From positions 84,131,289 through 84,195,288 of the forward strand of contig OY755039.1 of NCBI GenBank assembly GCA_963576565.1: a stretch of DNA of 64,000 bases, written 5' to 3'. The first letter of the stretch is position 1; each line of letters begins with the position of its first letter. Of the stretch, positions 1-12,680 are shown piece by piece. The notes under the pieces are model-generated. The model was not told the DNA's origin. It was given only the letters and a program-made list of their open reading frames with translations, and searched no databases. The stretch is from Aspidapion aeneum. Its lineage: Eukaryota; Arthropoda; Insecta; Coleoptera; Brentidae. The translations under genes were made by a program, and so were the position numbers.

Positions 1-219
1 ATTGACAAAATGTTTTTGTTCTCATATAGGCAAAAATTGAAAAAAATATTTTGCTGATGTATGTGTTTATTATACATAAAAGAACTGAATCTATAAAATA
101 AAAAATTATACAAAATTTGCACTCTAATATCTTTAAGTACATATATTAGGTACATAATATCGTTAGTTACTTCAAATCTATACAAGTCTTTTAAAATTGG
201 TCATACCTATCAAACCTAA

Positions 220-1610
220 GCTTTTGGTTTTGTAATTTTTCTTTGAGTGTCATCATCTTTGTCTGAGTTCCTATTCAAAGATTTATTAGCAGACACTAAA
301 TCATTGTGCTTTGTAATAAAATTATTAAAAAAAACTTTACATGTCCTTAAACTAATTTTTTCCAATACTTTTTCTCCACAAAAACACTCGCTAGAGTTAT
401 CTAAAGAAAAATTTTCAATATAAAACATTTTACAATAATTTATTAAAAAGAAACAAGTGATTTTGTGAATAAGTGAGAGATGGTTTTCACATTCAATGAA
501 CTGAAAGTAAGTAATTTTTTGAAAAATTACCCAGCACAAAGTTTAATATATATATTTCATCAATGTGTAAGTTAACTACCAACTCATGTTCTTTTAAAAG
601 CTGTATCTTACTTTTTAAATATTGCACACTACGAGAGGGATTAATATCTGTTAACGATATTTTACAAATCAGTTTTTTAATATTGCGAGGATGCAGAAGA
701 CATATTACCTTAGTTTTGTAAGGTTTGTAGCCAACATTAAAGTGTATCAACAATATTTTTGATTCTCAGGTGACCTATTCAAGAGACCTAATTGTTCAAT
801 AAGAAATGACAATTGAACATATTTTTCACTCTCACTATCGAAAATGTCACTAAGGATGTCTATTACTTGATCAATCTTATCCAAGATCTTATTTTTACCA
901 CTTCTTTCCCGCTTGCAACTTTTATTTAAATAAACTGCATTAGCTCTTCAAGTGTATCGGTGCTGTCCAAAAATAAAACTCCTACTTTTTTGGCAGTTTG
1001 TTTTTTGGAATTGACATATTGTTAACATTTACAAAAAATGACAGATCTCCCTCAACAACCAGAGATGCTAACAGTGATGAATTGTTGTTCAAAAATGTTA
1101 TCAGGCACAGGCAGACTGTGTCACGTTCTTGTGTTAAAATCCAATTTTTGTTTATTTTAGTATTAGAACAATAAAATTTTGAAATGTCGTCAAGTCATCA
1201 ATATTTGATAAAACTTTTGATTTCTCATGAGCTTGAAGTGTTTCAATCAAGACTTTCCTGTATTGCAGTTTCCATTTGTTGCCTCTCGACACCAGCTAAT
1301 CGAACAGTAGATACAGGCTTTTCTACTTGTTTGGTATTTTGGGACACTTTCGAAAATCGTAGGTACAGCATTTTCTGTTAATTGTTTTTTCTTTAAAAAT
1401 TTTTTAGCTCTCTTACAACACACTTATCACCTGCTCGCTAGGAAAATGTTTGATGTGGATGTGGATGTTTGAAATTACTTAAACCATTAGGAATTTTTCA
1501 CAACCAAATTTCATGCATTTGTTTATCCACTGGCAAATTAAAAGTTGGCACATATTCGGTTTTAGTTTTATAGTTGGACCGACAACGAACAACACTACAC
1601 GTTCGCGGTA
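220..1610 (-). pseudogene. THAP/P-element-like transposase relic
   Basis: The minus strand holds pieces of a DNA-transposon protein broken by stops and frameshifts. Around 1450-1605 there is a THAP-like start (Cys, a few residues, Cys-x-S-N-Y, then a V-P-x-F-x-x-P segment and a Trp), the usual N-terminal zinc-finger DNA-binding module of P-like transposases. Around 560-700 is a segment reading L-H-I-D-E-I-Y-I after a predicted helix, like the D-E-M/I region of P-element transposases. At 216-420 a C-terminal-like region contains F-F-N-N-F-I-T-K-H-N-D. THAP domains mark P-like transposases and some domesticated host genes; the breaks here favour a dead transposon. Family assignment is by eye and moderate. 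Confidence 0.5.
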
Positions 1611-2221
1611 TTGTTTATCTTATAGGTATTTTCTTTATAATTTACTCATTAGCCATTAATTATTTTAACGCAGCCCACGACAGTCTTTTTTGTGGGCTGC
1701 ATTATTTTAATAACTGATAAAATTCACACCAAATTCGTGCCCGAATTAAAAAAAAATCGACGTAAACAAACATACTAAAACTGAAAACACATGTTTTATA
1801 ATGACAGCTGGCCGGGAGGCGTTTTTTTGTGACCCTCCTGCGGTTACGTGATATTTCCGCGACCGGGCCGGTCTTTCTCGTGGGCTGCGGCTCCAAGTAA
1901 TCTTAAGCCCCGCGACATGAATAAATGGTCTCTTCGTTTTATTTACTAAATTCACACGTTATTATCCAGCTACTTACTACCTCCTTTTAAATCAATGTAT
2001 TAGTACGGGCGCACATCAATATAAAAACAGCCTTGGGATTATTTTGCCAATTTGTGACAATATCTCAATGACTTCCTTCCATCAGGGCTATGCATTAGGC
2101 AGTACTAAAAAATTAGCTGTGTATTAAAAAAAAGAGATTTACACAGGTTGCCTAGAAAAATTGATCAGTCATATGAACTTAACTAGACAAGTGGTTTAAG
2201 GCAACCCGGTGACGTAGTTTT

Positions 2222-3840
2222 TTAAACCTGATTACGTTGTCCGACGCGTATTCTCCACCTCCTTCGATCCTGACAGTCATCTGCCGTCAGGTTTTCTTGA
2301 CTCATTGATTTTTGGATTGATTGTTGCCATTCCAGTTTAGGACGCCCTCTTTTTCTGCGCCCTATTGGTTGCCATTCTAGGACCTGCTTTGGTAATCTTT
2401 CTTCGCTCATCCGTTGTACATGGCCGTACCATATCAGTTGCCTTTTAGTGATGTCATTCGTTATGCTTCCCTCGATTCCCTTTCTCTCTTTTATGATCTC
2501 AATTCTTATATGATCTGTTCTAGATATTCTCATTGATCTTCTTATTGCATCCATTTCGACTCTTTTCATTTTTGCTTTGTATTTTTCTGCTACGCGACAA
2601 GTCTCTGTTCCATACAACAGCGTGCTTTTCACCATTGTTTCATATATGTTAAATTTTACATTCTTTTTTATCTCTCTGCTCCATAAAATACTGTGAAGAC
2701 AACCAATAACCTTTTTTGTTTTTACTATTCTTTTTTCCAGTTCTTTACAGTCTGTTCCCGTCTTATCAAATGTGACACCCAAGTATACATAATCATTACA
2801 TGGAGATATTGTTTGTCCATTTTCTAGTTCTATTTCACTTGATTCGTTTCCAATACATATGTACTGTGTCTTGTCCACGTTAACCCCCACTTTTGGTATT
2901 CATACGTTAACTTTCTCATCATATACTCCATGTCTTCTTTATCATTAGCTACAATTACTTGGTCGTCAGCAAACTGTAGTGAGTATATGGTAAATCGGCC
3001 GTTAAGTTGTATTCCCATGCCGTGTACTTTGCGTTTCCAGTTTTTTAGAGCTACTGCGATATATATTTTAAAAAGAGTTGGAGAGATACAACATCCCTGT
3101 CTTAAGCCTTTCGTTACCAGTAATTCTTTTGAAAGTCGATTTCCATTGTTAATTTTAGATTTTAACCCTTTGTATAGTTCTTTTATGGCTTTTCTGTATG
3201 TTTGATTGATATTAGTCTGCTCTAACACTGTCCATAATTTTTCTACTGGAACGGTATCATATGCTTTTTGTAGGTCCACAAAGGTAACATGAGTCTCTAT
3301 ATTTCTGGCGCTCCTTTTCTCAATTACTTGTTTAAGACAAAAAACATTATCACTACAAGTTCTGCCTGCACGAAACCCACTTTGCTCTTCTTCTTCTTGT
3401 TCATGAAAATCATTCTCTATTAGATCTCTAAGAATCCTACTGTACAATCTACTTAGAGTACTGGTTACTGAAATTCCTCTGTAATTGTTGCAATCCAGCT
3501 TGTTTCCTTTTTTATGTATTGAGGATATAAATGCAATTTTCCAATCATCAGGTACTGGATGTCCGTTTATGCATTGATTGATAATATATGTGAGATTTTC
3601 GAGTAGTTTCTCTGATCCATATTTGAGCATTTCAGCATATATTCCCCCAGGTCTGCTAGCTTTTCCGGATTTAAGCTTTTTAATACTATTCCTTATCATT
3701 GTTTTTAGATGCTTACTTCCTCTTCATGTACTTCTATGTCTCTCCTCGGAGAGGCTGCCAGATATTCGGGTCTCCTCTCCTGCAACAGTCCCTTATAGTG
3801 TGTGTAGAAATTTTTACTCTACGATTTTTTCTTAAAGTTT
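2222..3840 (-). pseudogene. Non-LTR retrotransposon reverse transcriptase relic
   Basis: Two overlapping minus-strand frames encode a reverse transcriptase. The upstream frame (3699-2830) has the palm motifs F-V-D-L-Q-K-A-Y-D, G-L-R-Q-G-C-C-I-S-P and Q-F-A-D-D. The downstream frame (2890-2222) continues after the K-W-G region with V-N-V-D-K-T-Q-Y, then the thumb/C-terminal region G-H-V-Q-R-M and G-R-R-K-R-G-R-P-K. The frame changes near 2885, so the ORF carries a small deletion. Upstream of 3700 the same protein can be followed for about 100 bases through stop codons (E-E-E-V). The catalytic ADD is present, but no endonuclease domain is left. A related copy lies on the plus strand at 13210-14075. 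Confidence 0.8.
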
Positions 3841-5457
3841 TGGGGTATCTCTTAATATTGTATCACAAATGGGCAAGCAACAAATCATTTTAAAACTGAC
3901 TACTATACGTTCGCAGCCATCTCATATATTTTATTTAGAACATTACCTACTATTTGAATGGAATAACAAAAACTCATAATGGATGACTCCTTCAATATGT
4001 TTTTTTTATCTCTATTATTTATGCCATGTTCTGTATTTTTGTCAAATGGTCGCACTGAAAAATTCACGATTTACCTCTCTTCAGTGTCAATTTCTTAACA
4101 AATCTAACCCTGCTCTAACATTGGTTTATTTTTTAAAATTCACAAACAAATTTACAACGCTGGGATCGCTTGATTTAGGTATTTGAATGAATGTGTTGTA
4201 TTTAATTCACCACGTAATAGTATTGCCACAATGGCACAATTTAAGCTGTAATTACCGCACTATTGTTTTAACTTGTATGGAGGAGCTATACTTTATACAT
4301 ACTAAACCAAGGCCAACGAAAAAATACAGGCTACAACCCTGAAAAAATCAGCTGTTTTCGGGGGGCTTTTACATTGGGTTTTATAGGAGGTCAGACGTTT
4401 TTTTATGATATTTTCAAAATGGCACTACAGATTTCCGGGAAATTTCAGTGAAATATTTTCAGACACCATCCCGATATTCTACCCAACTTTTGTAAGGATG
4501 CAAGATGATTAAAAGATTAAAATCTTCAAGATTTAGTATTCCTTATTTTGAATTCAAATTACCCGCTATGTACCGCATGCCAACTGTTATATGTGACATG
4601 TATTTGACTTTGTCATCTGTGTTTGTTATGGCGTTTGCTTATTTGTATTGTAAAACTTTTCTGATTTTTTAATGATTTTTTACAATAAAGTTCATTTAGA
4701 ATCCAAAAATACCAGCCTTAATCTTTTTAAAACAAAATTACACTACAAAAAAAACATTTTTTTATAAGTTCTAAAAGTCTGCCGAGTGCCAAATATAAAG
4801 AAATAAATGTTTTAATTTTTGTGTGAGCTAATGAAGCGGCTCTGAAAAATTAAGGATTACTATACATTAAAAAAAATTGTTTTGCAAAAATACAGTAAAA
4901 ACAATCGCAAAACAGGCTTTGTAAAAAAAAATCAAATATTCATTAACCGTCATTCCAACTTCAATATTTTAAAGACAATCAGCTGTGTTGTGACGTAAGC
5001 ATCAAACAAAAATCAGCCCCCGATGTGACGTCAAGAAAGTGGAGGATCGTGGCCCATCTGTTTTGATAGCCCTAACTAAACAAAAATGTGACATTGACCG
5101 TTTTGTTCCCTGTTTTAAGTTTCTTGTCGTCACGTCGAGCGACCCTATAATTACTTTCCTGAACTCGCTTTCGCCGTCCTCAATAAGGTTCCTTTGCAAA
5201 CAACCCACACGCTAAAAAAGGATTTTGGGAACATACAAACACTTCGCTGCTCATACAAATTTAGAGGAAATTTCTTTTTAGGTTGTTGGATTTCCTCAAG
5301 CTAAAGGTCAGTCATTATCAGTGGCGCGCAGTTTCAATCAAAGCAGGGTAGGAAAATTGACATGGTTTTGCCACTTTCACGCTTACCACTTAACCGCGAA
5401 GCCCATAAAAAATCAAACAAATTTATTAGCTATTATGAACTCAATAACTTTAAACTA
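3841..5457. other. Intergenic AT-rich DNA, no supported gene
   Basis: No reading frame here looks like a protein, and I could not recognise a repeat family. Short transposon-like fragments such as the run of CAGTGGCGCG near 5320 are present but have no matching second end. Confidence 0.5.
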
Positions 5458-6139
5458 CAGTAGACTCGCGCTGGTGTGAACACACACTTGTGTGAACCTC
5501 CCAGTAGTGTGAACAGTAAGTTGGGTCGAAAAAAAAAATTTCGAAATTGATTTTGTCATAGTTCTAAAAATATGTAACATCCGCCAAGAAAATAAATGAT
5601 TTTTTGTTTTCCTAAAAAATAATAAGTTTGGCCGCGCCCCCCACCCCCCAAATATTTGAAAATTTCAAATTTAAAGTAAGGGGCTGTAATAGTTATAAAA
5701 TGTATCTTATGAGTCGAAGGAACACGAACACTAAAAAAATCACAATTATTATAATATTTGACCGCGCCCCTGAGCACTTTCCCCTAAATACGTATACAGT
5801 TTTGCGCTTGGAAAAGAGATGATATAATATAATCATTATTAATGGACATAAAAAATTTATTCATCGCTTTTTCAACCCAGAACTAACCGCGTGGAGGTTA
5901 CTGTATACAGGGGCGTGTATAAGGGGAGGGGGGGCTGCGGGGACCCCCCCCCCCGAAGCTAACATTTTTTTAGATGTTTTCCACATTTTTCATGAATACA
6001 ATCATAAAATAGCATAAAATACGGCGTCATGAGGTCTCGGGCCCCCCCGAAACATTTTTCTATATACGCCACTGACTGTATATCGAGTCCCACCCCCACC
6101 TCCTCCCTTCTTCCCTGCCCTGCATACTCTTCTATCTAT

Positions 6140-7140
6140 CTATCTATCTATTTAGCCTTCTTCTCCATTCAGACATCTTTGGATATAGGCCTACCCCAAT
6201 ATCTTCCACTCTTCCCTGTCTGTCGCCGTGTTGATCCATCTAGCTCCCGCATGTTTCTTCAAATTGTCCGCGCATCTCATTTCTGGCCTTCCCCTACTTC
6301 TTTTATTTTCCCAAGGTCTCAAGTTTACAATACATTTGTTCCATCGATCGTTTTTCTGTCGATATTATGACTGGCAAATTTCCATTTCAATTTTGCTACT
6401 TCTCCTCTGACATCCCTTACTTTTGTTTCATTTCTCATCCATTTATTCCTTTTTCTATCTGTTAGCTTTACATGTAACATTTGCCTTTCCATTCATCTTT
6501 GGGTTTTTGTTACCTTATCCATGTTTGATTTTGTTTCTGTCCAGGTCTGGGATCCATAGGTCAGGACAGGAAGGATACATTGGTTACACACTTTCGTTTT
6601 GAGTTACTGAGGATATTTTTTATTTTTTAATATGTAGCTTAATTTACCGAATGCTGCCCAGGCCAATCTTACACGTCTCTTGATTTCAGTTGTTTGGTTT
6701 TCTTTTTTTAGTTTAATAATTTGTCCCAGGTATTCCTCTACTTGTTCTATTTTCTCCTGGTTTATTCTGATCGTGATATTTTCATCTGTGTTTGTTATGA
6801 TTTTAGTTTTAGTGTAGTTCATACTCAAGCCTATATTTTTAGCTGCTGTATCCAGTTCTTCCAGCATTTTTATCACTTCTTCTTTCTTATCTGTCATTAA
6901 GGCGATATCATCAGCATATCTTAGGTGGTTGAAGTATTGTCCGTTTACTTTGATGCCCATTTCTTCCCAATCTAAGTTTTTAAAAACATCTTCTAGGGCC
7001 TGGTTAAATAGTTGTATCACTTTGTCTGACACCTCTACCTCTTTTTATGTGGATTGGCTTGGTTCCTTCGTGGATTTTGATTGATATTGTTGCTTCGCTA
7101 TATATATTGGCTATTAAATCTTTGTATCTGTGATCGATTC
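6140..7140 (-). pseudogene. Non-LTR retrotransposon RT fragment (copy 1)
   Basis: An open stretch (7032-6604) encodes the later palm of a reverse transcriptase, including L-R-Y-A-D-D-I-A-L-M, followed by a thumb-like region. Just upstream (7040-7140) another frame reads the R-G-V-R-Q motif, so a frameshift separates them. Downstream to about 6150 the typical C-terminal region (L-T-D-R-K-R-N-K and W-K-F-A) continues through stops. The segment is shared with 61440-62400 in the same orientation. It is a different RT family from the copies at 2222 and 13210. Confidence 0.7.
6759..6766. other. Empty target site GGTTTATT for the 49-bp insertion seen in copy 2
   Basis: This copy of the RT block reads straight through GGTTTATT, whereas the copy at 62074-62138 has the 8-mer duplicated around a 49-bp palindromic insertion. 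Confidence 0.8.
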
Positions 7141-7880
7141 GGCTATTAATTAAAAATTTAAAAAAACTGCCCATTTTGCCCCGCAGGGGCGCGGCTAGAA
7201 ATACTTTTAAAAATTAAAAAAAATATACGTTAGCGTTTTTGACCCGTTACACAACTTTTTTTAACTATGACAAATCAATTTTGAAAAAAAAATTTTTTAG
7301 GCCTTTTTCGACCCAACTTAGTGAACAGTGAAGATTAATACAAGTAGTATAAATAGTAACGAGTCTCGATAGTATCAAAACGGAAAAGAGGCGTTAATAT
7401 TCTGTATTTCGTCAAATGGTAATTACTTAGTTTTACTTCGTTGTTTGTTGTAAATATTAGTACCATTTCATCTTGTGCTTTGTAAAATGGTAAAAACCAA
7501 GAAGTATTTAATTCTTGCTCCCAGAAGTAAGTTTGGAAGGCAATTCTGACAACGAAATGGAGACACTTGAAAAAGTTGCAGTAAAGTATGTTTTGGAATC
7601 ACTTAAAGTGGTTACATTATAGTCAGAACCAAGGTGTTAGTGATCTAGAGAGCCTAAGAAATATTGAGACCGAGCAATAGCCACTCATTGGTCAGCTAGA
7701 TAAGTTCGGACCAAAATTGTTTTCTCTAAATTATGAGAATAGTTAGATTTAAAAGTAGATAGGGATGGGTTTATTATATCTAACCTAATATTTCGGTTTT
7801 AGAATAGACCTTCCGTTGAACGGTCTCCATGGTATGAACGTGCAGATATTTTTCGTGTTTACACTAGCGCGAGTCTACTG

Positions 7881-9290
7881 TATTTCTTTTAAACTCGTAG
7901 ATAATGATTGAGTAGAAACAAAATTTCAAACTTCCATTGTTTTTATTTATTTTAAACACGACGCACACAGGCGGGTTTTAAGAAAAAGCTGGCCATAACC
8001 CCTAAACATTAAAAAGCCATGTTTAATTGTAAAATTGCTATTAGTGCAATCACTGATGATCATGCTAGGCCGTGACACATTACACGCCTAATTTGAAAAA
8101 CAATGCCATAGTAATGACAGATGAAACGTCCATTTAATTTTTTATGTTATTTGCGTTACTTAAATTTACAAAAGTTGATGATTAAAAAGCCCTTTTAAAA
8201 CTTGCGCCTATTATCAAAAATAATTTTTTGAACATGGATTTTGAATCTGGAGGTCTCTAGCTATTTATTGTACGTATTTAACATTGTTTTTTATTTTATT
8301 GGTAATATTTTAAACCGGTTTAAAGGAAACGTTGCAGAAAACTTTTTAAATTTTTATTTTCTGAAATAGAACTTGACTAAATGTTTCAACTTCATCCAAC
8401 GTTATTGACATTTTTGGTCCTATTGAGTGCATGAATATGTTTTCTAAGTAACAAAGTCAATTTCAGCTGCGGAGTTATGCGGATCGAGTCAAAAAGTTAA
8501 AATTTCTTTTTGTGTGAAAATTGTCCAGTGAAAAATACGTACATAATATGCAGAAATTAATAGATAAGTTTTCTTAGCTTTAATAATAAGGCCTTTTATG
8601 CACTGTCACGGTGAAAAACTAGAAAAAATTTTTTTAGTGAAAAGTTAAACTCAATTCTTTAAATGCGTCTCTTCAAATTATTTATTTATGATCTTTAGGG
8701 GATAGTAAAAGTTTTTTTTTCTTTTTTTTTCTTTTTTTCGTTTTCCACTAGCTAATTAATTACCTTACACATGCTGCTGTAATTGGTTGTGCTGCTTCTT
8801 TGCACATGCTGCTGTAATGCGTTGTACTGCTTCATTGCACATGCTGCTGTAAAATTTTTTGAGCCTACAAACTGTAGGCAATGGCGATAGAATAACTCCA
8901 TCAAGTATACAACCTGAAGATGAGCTTATGCTCTCGAAACATGTTGTTGTAAAAAAAAACTAGTGGAGAACGACTGAACTTAGGTTTTGACCAGCTTTTT
9001 TGTGAAATCCGACTGTGTGCGACGTTTCGGTAAGTAAGTATCTCCAACCGTTTTCCAGTAAAAACTAAACAATCTAGTCCATAGGCTACTACTTATACTA
9101 ATTAATGTGTGGTCAGGTGTGATGGCCCGCCCCCTTTTTAATCCCAAGGCGCCTGTTTTCTTTAAGGAGTGTTCTCCATATATTTGGTATGTCCGTGCTT
9201 GGTTGACTGAAAACTACTTTATTCTGCATTATAAACGCTGCTTCAATAAACTTTCATTTTCGCCAATGCGACTCCTTATGCAAAACTAGC
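7881..9290. other. No gene; short GCTGCT repeat cluster and Penelope-like tail signature
   Basis: From 8768 to 8852 a roughly 40-bp unit containing CACATGCTGCTGTAA occurs three times. At 8911-8945 the sequence GAAGATGAGCTTATGCTC followed by GAAACATG resembles hairpin-like tail sequence often seen near Penelope-like elements. I see no coding region. Confidence 0.4.
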
Positions 9291-9293
9291 TTC

Positions 9294-9990
9294 TTACCAC
9301 TGAATCCTGTGATCATTTGACCATGCATGATCCGCTAAACCGGATTTTTCAATATAGCCTAATTTGGTACTTTTTAGATGTTCCTTTACTCTATTCTGAA
9401 GAGGGCGCTTCGTTTCTCCTACATATGATTTACCACACTCACACGGGATTTGGTAAATACATTCCTTATTGTTTGACAGATTTTCGGGTTCTGTTTTAGT
9501 TGCAAAACTCCTTGTCGTATTTTCCAATGAAAATACTGTTTTTATATTATAGTATTTGGCTATTCGCCTTATGTTTTCTGAAATCTCTTGAACATATGGA
9601 ATATTAATAAAACACAACGGATTATTATTTTAAGAATTTGCTACATTTGGTTTGTTTTTAATTTTAGAGATCGTTGAGCTTATTAATTTCTCGGAATAAC
9701 CATTCTACAGCAAGTCCTTTTTAATGTTAATTTACGTGGTTAACTCTTCATTATTACTACAATTATTTACGGCTCTTAAATACAAAATACTTTGTTTTGT
9801 AGCAACAGAATGATTAGACTTAAAATTTAGGTACTATTCCATGTTTATAGGTTTCCTATATACAGTGGTTTGAATGTTTCTGTCTAATCGTTTGGCAAGA
9901 ATATCCAAAAAAGGTAATGCCGAATCTTTTTTAATTTTCATGGTGAATCGAACCGAACCGAACCAACAATCAAATATTGTTGGTCAAATA
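9294..9990 (-). pseudogene. Penelope-like element relic: RT C-terminus and GIY-YIG endonuclease
   Basis: Minus-strand translation from about 9960 gives L-P-F-L-D-I-L and T-V-Y-R-K-P, then L-N-F-K-S-N-H-S, the late RT/linker region of Penelope-like elements. After stops it continues into a GIY-YIG-type endonuclease region (9617-9294) with Y-Q-I-P-C-E-C-G-K-S-Y-V-G-E-T-K-R and a downstream R-V-K-E-H-L-K. In the family this nuclease nicks target DNA to prime reverse transcription. The copy is truncated and contains stops. A second, opposite-facing copy follows at 10030. Confidence 0.75.
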
Positions 9991-10029
9991 CCATTCAGAT
10001 GGTGTCGAAAATTCTGTAGTTCGTCCCTA

Positions 10030-10330
10030 TTTTCCGGCCATATAATAGCCAAACACTATAATATAAAAACAGTATTTTCATCGAAAAATACGATAAGGAG
10101 TTTTGTATTTAAAACAAAACCAGAAAATTCCTCAAACAATAAGGAATGTATTTACCAAATACTGTTTAAGTGTGGTAAATCATATGTAGGTAAAACGAAA
10201 CGCCCTCTTCAGGTTAAAGAAAATGAACATCTAAAAATTACCCAATTGCGGGTATTGAAAAATCCAGTTAAGCGGATCATGCATGGTCAAATTATCACAG
10301 GATTTAGTGGTCAGCAATTATGCAATTTAC
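10030..10330 (+). pseudogene. Second Penelope-like GIY-YIG fragment, opposite strand
   Basis: The plus strand repeats the same endonuclease region as 9294-9617: A-K-H-Y-N-I-K-T-V-F-S, N-N-K-E-C-I-Y-Q, C-G-K-S-Y-V-G-K-T-K-R-P-L-Q. It is degraded; one of the paired cysteines is changed and the segment after Q-V-K-E diverges. The two fragments therefore form an imperfect inverted pair. At 10500-10545 a tail-like sequence (CGCGTTTCGGTCTTTGCGACC) follows. Confidence 0.7.
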
Positions 10331-11189
10331 TGCTTTCTGGAAAAATTAAAGGTTTGCTGGTTAAAGCCGGTTTTCCACAAATTTGCTAATTTGCAGATTT
10401 CATCCCTCTTGGTGTGTAGTGAGCTGGGGTCCCTTGCTCCACACTGAATTCTTAACAAAGAAGTAAAACTTCGTCTTTAACAAAAATGCAGTTTTTATTT
10501 CTTACCCCTGACGCGTTTCGGTCTTTGCGACCATTATCATAAGGGCTTAAACAAAGTGTGTCGAAGAAGTCCTTCTTACAAGCGCCACATCGCCTTAACT
10601 TAAACTGCATCCAAGGTATTAATTCCAAAGTAAAATTATTAAAATTTTGCCCACGCGAAAAAACCACGCGATGCTTCCTTGATTGGTCTCTGTCATCCGT
10701 ACTGTGCCAGCGGTTTGCAGAATACAACGCCCTTCGATCAATCAAAAAAGGTGCAGGCTTTAATATCTCATTAGCGCTAATAGAAATAAATCATAACGCC
10801 TTCACAAACGTCTTACGAAGCACCTATTAGGAAAATAAAAGTTAAAAAATGCGCGATAATGGGGGATTTCACAGAAAGTCGTCCTAAGCGGATATGTTTT
10901 AAACATTTTTATAGGTTATCAAAATTAGTCTTAAATTAAAGCCAACACATATATAGTTTTTCTATTTTCTATTTTCCCAAAAAATCCAAAGAAAATAGCA
11001 TTAAAGTAATTTATATAAAAATTATTTTAGCTTAAAGATAAACATCTCAAAAAACTGTTTTTCCTTAAGCTTTTGATATTAAACAATAAATTAACCATAC
11101 CGTAGTACCATATACAACAAATGTACCAATTTTCATACCAAAGTTTGCTTGTTTGTACTTGGTTTATCCTAAAAATACATGGCATGATA

Positions 11190-12680
11190 AACTGTTGTCA
11201 CACACGTAACGAAAACAGGAATAAAAATGTATAACTCGGAAAATAGGCATTAATTAAATGAAATTTTTCTTGACAAAAGACAACACATTTATGAGATACC
11301 AGAAACAAAATTAAAAAAAATTGCATGTTAAAAGTTTTTTTTATCAACAGAAATAAATCTGTTACACACGTAACGAATATTTTAACTTTTGCAATAAAAT
11401 GCAATATTTTCTAAGTAATAATTTTGTTTATTCAGTTTTCGCCTTAAATGTCTATTCTTTGAGTAATTCTAAAAGGAATAGTTTGTATAGTCATTGGCGT
11501 AAATAAAAAACTATATAATTATATTATTAGTTGTGTTCATCTGCGGAATGCTACTAGACCTAATAATGTTATTCCAGTTAGGCCCTTACTTCTACAAATA
11601 ACACTGTCGAATTTCAACAAAGTTGTGTAAAATTTACTTAGTACATGGTAACATTCTTATGAAAAAATTATATTTACAAAAAGGTTTGACGTATCTTGAA
11701 ATCTATACATTTTTAGACCTATGTTTATAAGAACCTCTCTTATAAGAGAAAACTTTTTGATATGCTCGGACACAAAAGAAAAGGCTAAAAATACCATATT
11801 TGTATTTGTTAATAAGTTGTTTGAGATAATTTTTACAGAAGGTCAAAAGGAAGATGTGATAATTTTTAGTGATGGATGATCATCGGAATTCAAAAATAAA
11901 TACTTACTTCCATTTTTAAAAGACAAATTTTATGTTAATTTTACATGGAAGTATTTTTGTACAAACCATGGCAAAGGTAAAGTAGACGGTATAGGAGGTC
12001 GCGTAAAATCTTTGGTTTGGCAACTATCTTAATCTAAAGATGAAAAATTGGTAGGCCAAAATTTGCCCGACTTTTATAAAGCCGCATCAAGTGTTTAAAC
12101 TCAACTTCTTTATGAAGACAACAACAGTAGATTACCATTTATAAAACTAAATAGGCCTAACACAAAAAATTTGAGTAAGAAGTTATTTGGTCAAGTAATT
12201 ATAAAGTTTTTGTCTAGTTATAGTTCTTTTTAAAAATAAAATACTATTAGTTGTTACTTTCTGTATTTTTTCATTAGTCACACACGTAACACGTTGTTGT
12301 CGCACACGTAACTTTTAACACTTTTAAGTTTATAAATAAAATAATAAAATGCATAAAGGGGCATTTAAATATAAATCTTATTGTACCAAATATTACCAAG
12401 TATTAATTAAAAAATAAAAGTTGAATTAAGTATTTGGCAATTCGCAGAAAATTTGTAAATTAACAAAAATACATTTTTCTGTTAAGAAATCACGTAACGA
12501 ATTTTTATAATCTTATAAGTAAATTAATATTTTTCAATCAGTGATTTTTTTGGCGTTAACGTAAGCAAAACTAACAACTTAACCCAGCAAAATTATATTT
12601 AATAATTACGATGTGTTTTTGTTGGGTTTAAAAGCAACAATTCTAAAAAAAATAAGTCTGAATGTCACACACGTAACGGT
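11190..12680. repeat. Region with recurring CACACACGTAACG motif
   Basis: The 13-mer CACACACGTAACG, or a close variant, recurs at about 11198, 11355, 12277, 12300 and 12663, spread over 1.5 kb rather than in tandem. The degraded ORF at 11720-12235 lies between the copies. Confidence 0.6.
11720..12235 (+). pseudogene. Degraded conserved insect ORF (HGKGxVDGIGG type)
   Basis: Plus-strand translation around 11857-12030 gives I-I-F-S-D-G, a stop, S-S-E-F-K-N-K-Y, then F-T-W-K-Y-F-C-T-N-H-G-K-G-K-V-D-G-I-G-G and a stop. I recall the S-D-G-x-S-S-E-F-K-N and H-G-K-G-x-V-D-G-I-G-G pair from repeated uncharacterised insect proteins, possibly transposon-derived, but I cannot name the family. At least two stops show that it is dead. 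Confidence 0.5.

Larger units (their letters stand above)
5458..7880. mobile_element. Tigger/mariner-like TIR element with captured RT fragment
   Basis: The ends are inverted copies: CAGTAGACTCGCGCTGGTGT at 5458 and the reverse complement of CAGTAGACTCGCGCTAGTGT at 7880, each flanked by TA as expected for Tc1/mariner/pogo insertions. The homology continues inward: a segment reading AAGTTGGGTCG and then AAATTGATTTTGTCATAGTT near 5518-5570 recurs inverted at about 7260-7320. No intact transposase is visible. The interior (5993-7140) holds a reverse-transcriptase fragment, so the element is either a nested composite or a cargo-carrying MITE. Confidence 0.6.
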
